From Hybos culiciformis (taxonomy: Eukaryota > Arthropoda > Insecta > Diptera > Hybotidae): DNA of 64,000 nucleotides. The DNA lies in the NCBI GenBank assembly GCA_964007475.1, contig OZ023273.1, positions 71,177,430 to 71,241,429 on the forward strand, read 5' to 3'. Every line of letters begins with the position of its first letter. The stretch's first letter is position 1. The notes under the pieces are model-generated. The model saw only the letters and a list, made by a program, of their open reading frames with translations. It had not been told where the DNA came from and did no database searches. The translations under genes and the position numbers were made by a program. This document shows, one piece after another, positions 58,155-64,000 of this stretch.

Positions 58155-58250
58155 AGAATTTGGAAAACTGAATTTTAAATTCCTAATGTGAATTTCAAAT
58201 AACGTTCCAGAGCGTGTATTTGAAATTCTGAATTTCGAATTATTTTATGG
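58155..58250 (+). repeat. Dispersed repeat, copy 2 (partner at 5316)
   Basis: Shares ordered blocks with 5316-5475 (AGAATTTGG, AAATTCCTAA, TGAATTTCAAATAACG, AGAGCGTGTA, CTGAATTTCGAATT). Shorter than copy 1. Confidence 0.5.
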
Positions 58251-59314
58251 TGATGCTCTTATGTTTAATTTAAATATGTTAGTTTTCATTTGACAAATTT
58301 AGTTTGCTTTGCACAGGCAAGAATATAAATCACAAAACATGGATCTAGTGAGCGACGATATTTCAGGGGTTGGTTTAAAGCGACGATAGCTTATTTAAAC
58401 AATTTGAATAATTAAAAAATAAGTTGTGGAACATAGGGCATAAAAAAAGTTTAGAGTCAGGCGTGAATATTTCACGGGTTTCGACTGGTTTAGAAATAAA
58501 ACTTAAAAATCATAGTAGGAGAGTCCAAGTTGAATTAGTGACGGATAGTTTTAAAAGTATAAACAGTGTATTAAATACTGCTATACTGGTCTTATTCAAA
58601 GTCTTATTACAATAAGGATAGCCTCTTTTAATTCGAATTATAAAAAGTTAAATCATTAACAAGTTTTCTCAAAAAAACATTTATTTTCAAACAAAAACTA
58701 TTCACTTTATAATTATATAATATAATAAAGAACCATATAATAAATAACTTTTAAGTATAATTGCGCTCTTTTGAAATTCTACTTTTTGCATCCAATTTTT
58801 TTCACATTTTGTATTACACAGGAATTTATGTGTTAATTGTCCAGAACATCCTTTTGTATATTCTCAAAAAAAAAAAAATAATAATTGGTATATCTATAAA
58901 ATTGTATATAGAAATATCATGGCCCAATTCTATTTTAAAAACTCAAAAGATACAAAGAATTAATTATTAAATCTAATTAATTCACTTCAAATAAAAAAGA
59001 ATATGTTTTTATTTCCAATTAACAAAACACTGACCTAAGGATCATATTTATTTTTATTTAATTTTTTTTTTTGAAAATATTCTTTAATTGTATTGTCGTG
59101 CAGGGACTTCGCATACGAATATATTTTGTCTTTTTGAAAACTACATTAAGATGCTGTTTGACGTTATATCGTGTTGGAAAAGATATGAAGTCAGCAGTAG
59201 CAAATCTCACTGACCAACCACCAGTCCGAATCGACCGCCAACCGCCCTGTCATTCATTTCAATACAATATTTTTGCAAACATTATTTCCATTTGCATTCA
59301 AAACCACATCAAGT
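58251..59314. other. Intergenic stretch with a LINE-like scrap
   Basis: 58424-58615 holds a 63-codon frame with no recognised domain. 59197-59225 (GCAAATCTCACTGACCAACC) matches the start of the putative retroposon tail at 25789, so 59090-59314 may be another scrap of that family. Confidence 0.45.
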
Positions 59315-59322
59315 CTCTAGGT

Positions 59323-59707
59323 CAGCGGTGTCCAACAGAAATCCGTTTGTAGCCACAATAGCAATTTTGAAATGATTTCATTCGCCACATTTAAAATAAT
59401 TATAAAAATATGTTTTTTAAACTTTTTTTTATTAAATTTATTTACTATGGTATAATTGTAGTTAAGAAAAGTTATTTTTAATTTGATGTTTGTGAATTTA
59501 GAATATTTTTAGTTTTGTAATTTTTTTTTTTTTTTTTTTCGAAATAATAAAATTTTTTATTTGTTTTTTCATTTTTGCCTGGAAAAATATTGTTTTTTTT
59601 TTCATTTGCCTAAGGTTGTGGTGGTGTGAAAAGTTTATTTAATATAAATAATATTCCAGTGCTGCATTCGCCACATGTGTGAGTGGCGATTGTGTTGGAC
59701 ACCACTG
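59323..59707. mobile_element. Non-autonomous hAT element
   Basis: Ends CAGCGGTGTCCAACA and the complement of CAGTGGTGTCCAACA. Flanks CTCTAGGT (59315-59322) and CTCTTGGT (59708-59715) match at 7 of 8 positions. CATTCGCCACAT occurs near both ends. The interior is AT-rich without coding. Confidence 0.85.
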
Positions 59708-59715
59708 CTCTTGGT

Positions 59716-60298
59716 ATTATATGTTTTTTTGGAAGAAATTAAGACGGTTTTTGAACTGTCGGAGACACGTTTCAATTTGCAACTTCAAAGCACTCGAGAG
59801 AAAAAACTAAAATTGCATTAATTTTTTCTTTACAAGAATTTATTAGTTTCTTAAAATCAATATTTTTTTTTTAAAGTTTAAAATAGTATTTCACTCGATA
59901 CATATCAAGTTTTATAACTTTAAGGTGAAAGTGGAAAATTTATAACTATAGAATTGTTCAAACATCAAAAATCTCATGTGATTTCATTTTAATTTTAATT
60001 TTCAGCCTACATTTTTAAAACATTCAATTTCATTATGAAGAACACAGGATTTTCTTTTAATACAAATATATGTAATTGAAATGTATTTAATTGCAAAGTA
60101 TCTATATCATATTATTGTAAATCACGAACTTTTTACAACAAAACTTAAAAAAAATATCAAGTTACTTTAGAATTTAGAAAATTTAAGTTTTTCAAATTTT
60201 TAATAAAAATTAAAGTTTCTTATAGGATAAAGTATTTTTTTTTTTTTTCAAAATTCATAAATATTCATATTTTATACATACATTAATTTCTAAATATT
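59716..60298. other. AT-rich stretch, nothing recognised
   Basis: No gene or repeat of note. Confidence 0.55.
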
Positions 60299-60466
60299 AT
60301 GGAGGACAAACGTGAACGCAGAAGATTGTATATGCAAGAATACAGAGCCCGCAATCGTAATAGACCCCATGAACATAGAACGGAACGGATGGCTGGTAGG
60401 GAGAGGCAGAAGGAAGGGGCAGAAGGGAGGGGCGGAAGGAAGGAGCGAATTTTAATCAAAAATTAA
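60299..60466 (+). CDS. Short Arg/Glu-rich ORF, unknown
   Basis: An ATG-started frame of 55 codons begins MEDKRERRRLYMQEYRARNR and turns into a Glu/Gly/Arg-rich stretch encoded by imperfect GGAAGGGGCAGAAGG-type repeats, ending at TAA (60464-60466). The codon composition is far from the AT-rich background. The basic RRRLYMQEYRAR segment resembles leaders seen in some Helitron and other transposon proteins, but this is a weak resemblance. It might be the first exon of a relic element protein or a chance frame over a purine-rich repeat. No neighbour supports a function. Confidence 0.25.
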   Translation: MEDKRERRRLYMQEYRARNRNRPHEHRTERMAGRERQKEGAEGRGGRKERILIKN

Positions 60467-61269
60467 AGCTTTTTATGGGATAATAAAAATTTTGTTTTTG
60501 TTTTTTTTAGATGATCGTGTGTTCATAGTATGTATATGTTATCATCTTTAAATGCAAATTTTATTTTAGTTTTTCTGTTACATATTTTTGGAGAATTTTC
60601 TACCACCATGTTATAATCACATATTTAATTAAGATATTGGTTTCTATTTATTATTTGTTTCACATTTACACAATAAGTTCGAAATATATACATAATTATG
60701 CATAAAAATAAAAAATAAAAAAAAAAAGAAAGGACTACGAAATTGTTCCTATATCTTTTCCAATAAAGGAAAAAATTTATTACAATGAAGTGGATATTTT
60801 AATGAATTCTGTAAGTTTTTTTTTCTAGATCATTAGTCTCGATAATCATTTTATTGCTTTATTATATTATAAGCATGAATTGTATAATGAATATATGAGA
60901 ATAGAATCTTGTGTGAATTATTTGGAATAACAATAAAAAATTAATATCTAGAAAAGAAAAAGTTTTTTTTATGTTAAAACATTATTGGATAACATAATAA
61001 TTGGTTTGCTAAACTTCGTCTATATTTATATTCAAGACCATTACGTTTATTGTAACAATAATGTAGAAAAAAAGAGATAAATATTTGTTATTCAAATACT
61101 CGAATTAATATTTCAGAAATATTTCAGGAAAATGAACTAGATTTTTCATATAAAAATATATTCCGGAATGTGTATATTCCACTTTCATATTCTAGTTTGT
61201 CAGGGTTAGAATTCTACATTTATAGTTACTTTCACTCATTTTTTGAAATTTTGTTATAGTTGGCAACCA
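60467..61269. other. AT-rich stretch, nothing recognised
   Basis: AT-rich DNA only. Confidence 0.55.
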
Positions 61270-61605
61270 TTTTTTTTGTCAAATTCGAGTCAAAAAGAAA
61301 AAAAAAACAAAATAAAATTGATAAAAAGCGAGATAAAAGGCCAAAATTTTCAACAACAAAAACTTTTTCTCTTTCTCAATTTTTGAAGTTTATACTTCTT
61401 TAGCGGCGTTGGAAGAAATTTGGTAGAGGGTAAAAATCCATTTTCATATAGAATTTTTCTGAGAATCGTCATCATTTTTCTGAGAATCGTCCGTCATCAT
61501 TTTTAAAAAAAAATTTTAAAAAATGTATTCATTGGGGAATCGAACCTGACACCTTCACTCTTATAGTACGATGTTCTAGCCACTAAGCCATATAGCCCAT
61601 ATGAT
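61270..61605 (-). mobile_element. tRNA-derived SINE, copy 1 (minus)
   Basis: On the minus strand the head GCTATATGGCTTAGTGGCTA (box A) and GGTTCGATTCCCC (box B, about 61543) are followed by an AT-rich body. The body contains a tandem pair TTTTTCTGAGAATCGTC (61463, 61483 in + coordinates). tRNA-like stems are poor. The far end is uncertain. Confidence 0.5.
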
Positions 61606-61785
61606 TTTGGATTTCTAAAATATAATAAAAAAATTCTAATAAACCATTCATTTTTTTGTTTTTATTTTATTGTAGGAGAATAAAAAATAATACTCAAAAA
61701 AAAAAAATAAGAAAAGAATTAGAATACTCAAAAAACGAGTTTGAAAAATTAACCAACACAAACAAAAATAAATTCATATAGACAA

Positions 61786-61875
61786 TATGGCTTAGTAGTA
61801 GTAGTAGACAATATGGCTTAGTAGACTGTAAGTCTGAAGGTGCCTGGTTCGATTCCCAATGACGAGTTTTTTTTT
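61786..61875 (+). mobile_element. tRNA-derived SINE head, copy 2 (plus)
   Basis: ATATGGCTTAGTAG (twice, after a TAGTAG(TAG)n slip) and GGTTCGATTCCCAATGACGAG match the head of copy 1 in the opposite orientation, 180 bp away. A T-run follows. The two heads face each other, with box A sides inward. Confidence 0.55.
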
Positions 61876-61879
61876 TTTT

Positions 61880-63499
61880 AATAAAGAAACAAATCCTTTT
61901 AGTATTTTTGGAAAACGTTAAATATTCAGGATATATGATAAAAATTAAATTTTTGCACCACTTAACAATTCTTGAATTAAAATAAAAATATGATTTATAG
62001 TTTTTCATTAAAAAAAAGAAATTAAATAATCCTTTTCTTTGTGGGTCCCCAAAAAAAAATTCTCATGTGACAACGGAATTTATTGTCGTATATGAAATAA
62101 TTAAAAAGTAATAGTTAGCAATAGAAATATACATTTATTTTTTGATCCTATATTTTTTAATTTATAGCTTAAATATTATTTGCCAAATTCGATCCTAATT
62201 TCAATTTGATATTTTCGTCTATTTTTTATTTTGACATGCAGATTGTGAAAACTTCGGAATTTCACACAGTTACGAATGATTAAATATAAAAATATAAAAT
62301 ATTGTTAACTTCATATTATTTAACGTCTCAAATTAATTATAGATTTAGTCTAGACAAATAATATTATTTCCAGTCGATGATGAACTTTTACAGACAAGAC
62401 TTATATAAACAAAATACAATAAAATAGATTTAAATGCCAAAATTTAATAAAATTATTTAACAATTGATTAATATGAACAAAAATTTAGTAAAATGTCTTA
62501 AAATTCGATTTATATGAACAAAATTTCGATTTATAATTCATAATGTTTAATTTAAATTAGTTATTCGAGCTGATTTTCCATCAAATAAAATAATTTTCGA
62601 AACATCTGGGAAATGTTTTTACACATTCTAGATTATTTTTATTTTGAAATTAGTTTAAAATAAAAAATGAGACATAAGTTTTTCCAGACAAATTTTTTAT
62701 TTTTAATGTGCAATCAACCCTATTTTTGTCAAATATTTAAATTTTTTTTTTTCATAATAATTAGTTTTTTTGAGATATTTAAACAAACCAAAATGTTTTT
62801 ATCAGCCACTAATTTATCATTTTTTATACATATTCTATTTTTGAAACAAAACACAGAGCTAAGTAAAATTGCAGCAAATTTGGTTCAAAAAAATTTGCAA
62901 GTTAAGCGCTCTTTGATTTTTTATTTTAATTTATATAAATGGAAAAAACTTTTAATTAATAAATAGTGTTTTATAATTTTATAATACATATTATAAAATT
63001 AAAATGTAGCTAAAAACTTATTTGAGAACTTAGTTGAAAACTGTATAATTTCATATATGAATTAATGCAATTGAATATTGCTATAAAATGGATGTAAAAA
63101 ATATTGGAAACGTTGACAGATGCATAAATTTAAGTATCGAGATGCTATTTCTTTTTAAAAATTTAATTGTGAAAAAAAAACTATCCTATTCAGAAATCAG
63201 TTTTTTAATAGCGAGTTCAATGAACTATTTTTCAATATTGTGCGCAGCGTTCTGCAATATTCACAGCTTTTTCGTGCAATCTTATTTTCACAATAGAATT
63301 AACATAATCTTGTGATCATTCATAAGAAATTTAGACACCGGATAATAGGTATATCACTAAAGTCCCAACTAATTTTCAAACATGTTTTACCACTTACTAT
63401 GACAAGACAGTTATATGTATATATGTATTTAAACAAGCATTTGTTAATCCTGTTGTAGTTAATAAGATAATAAACGCTAAAAAAAGTACGAATTTCCCG
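61880..63499. other. AT-rich stretch, nothing recognised
   Basis: Two Phe/Lys-rich frames (62667-62966, 63088-63315) have no domain and look like AT-composition artefacts. Confidence 0.55.
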
Positions 63500-63654
63500 G
63501 GAGAAAAATATTCGTTTAAATTTATTACCATGAGATTAGCAACATTTTGAACAATTCAACGGTTTCTTTTTTCGGAATATATTAGATTCATTGTAGAAAA
63601 CCCTCTTTCTGCTTCTGCAGAACTAATCGCTACAGTATAGATCGCCTGCTCAGA
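63500..63654 (-). pseudogene. hAT transposase C-terminal fragment, frameshifted
   Basis: On the minus strand 63654-63556 reads AIYTVAISSAEAERGFSTMN then LIYSEKRNR and a stop. The frame one base over continues IVQNVANLMVINLN. Together these are the SSAE.ERGFS.mN.I and following segment of the hAT dimerisation domain (KIAA1586/ZMYM-like relatives). One frame change, no start and no catalytic region make it a dead fragment. Upstream coding is cut off where the MITE at 63652 begins. Confidence 0.7.
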
Positions 63655-63900
63655 AATGAAACAACGTATAATCGAAAGTATAGTTTCGAGTAATTTGAAT
63701 TTAAAGATTTGAAAATTAAAAAAAACATATGAAAAATATCAAGTAGCGTACAATTTTCATCTAAAAAACACATTTTAATCAACATTAAGAATATTGCAAA
63801 GTAGTTGTACTTATAAAATCGAGTACGAGGAATCGAATGGTGCTATTGTCAAATAATGACGTATAAATGTCATACGTTGTTTCATTTCTCAGCAGACGAG
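63652..63900. mobile_element. MITE with about 25-bp inverted ends, abutting a hAT fragment
   Basis: CGCCTGCTCAGAAATGAAAC, then AACGTAT at the left is mirrored by ATACGTT and GTTTCATTTCTCAGCAGACG at the right. The interior is AT-rich. The left end lies directly at the broken edge of the hAT fragment, so insertion or recombination here may have truncated it. Confidence 0.75.
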
Positions 63901-64000
63901 ATAATGTTTTTTGCTCTTCGTATTGATTTTGGAATGAGAAATTAAACTAACACAATTTAACATAAATTTAACGTCAATTGTTTTCTCATAAAATTAATTT

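Overview
This window looks like nuclear DNA from an AT-rich insect genome. It has host genes with GT-AG introns, animal-type DNA transposons (piggyBac, hAT, pogo/Tigger, Helitron-like), a Ty3/Gypsy LTR retrotransposon, tRNA-derived SINE pieces, many palindromic MITEs and minisatellites. There are no operons, ribosome binding sites or bacterial gene packing. A run of exactly 200 N (3762-3961) marks a scaffold gap of nominal size. The species and order cannot be read from the sequence.

Host genes are confined to about 38.4-43.0 kb on the + strand. Four exons (38477-41214) encode an ABHD17-type serine hydrolase (depalmitoylase family). They lack an ATG and the last exon carrying the catalytic histidine, and the first exon changes frame. 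The next exons in the same direction (41743-42965) are the C-terminal part of an RSBN1-family protein (JmjC-type KDM9/DPY-21 relatives), with one frame change and two in-frame stops before an Asn-rich tail. The two gene pieces face each other across one intron with compatible phase. The locus is either a rearranged chimeric pseudogene or an assembly artefact.

Mobile DNA dominates the rest. 0-10 kb: a GC-richer unidentified block, an array of TGTAAATTTACA-like motifs broken by two MITEs and a tRNA-like SINE, a palindromic MITE with duplicated target, and a Helitron-like element. 10-28 kb: a hAT remnant with its dimerisation-domain ORF, two Helitron-like elements (one split by a hAT insertion with a perfect 8-bp duplication), a 1.8-kb element with GCATAT-rich ends, MITEs, a LINE-like tail with a 16-bp minisatellite, and a pogo/Tigger remnant. 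30-32 kb: copies of a hairpin repeat family. 34.1-37.1 kb: a piggyBac element with TTAA duplication and a three-exon, broken transposase.

44-52.3 kb is a palindrome-rich block: three large inverted repeats, a 31-bp tandem repeat, a 17-bp minisatellite open in all three frames of one strand, and a Gypsy element (47248-51943) with TG..CA LTRs, GTAAC duplication, tRNA-Leu-like primer site, gag-protease-RT-RNaseH ORF and integrase ORF. Beyond it lie a nested pair of DNA transposons, further hAT copies, an inverted pair of SINEs, and a hAT transposase fragment next to a MITE. No CRISPR array, rRNA gene or convincing functional tRNA gene was found. Long stretches between these features are AT-rich and carry nothing I can recognise.
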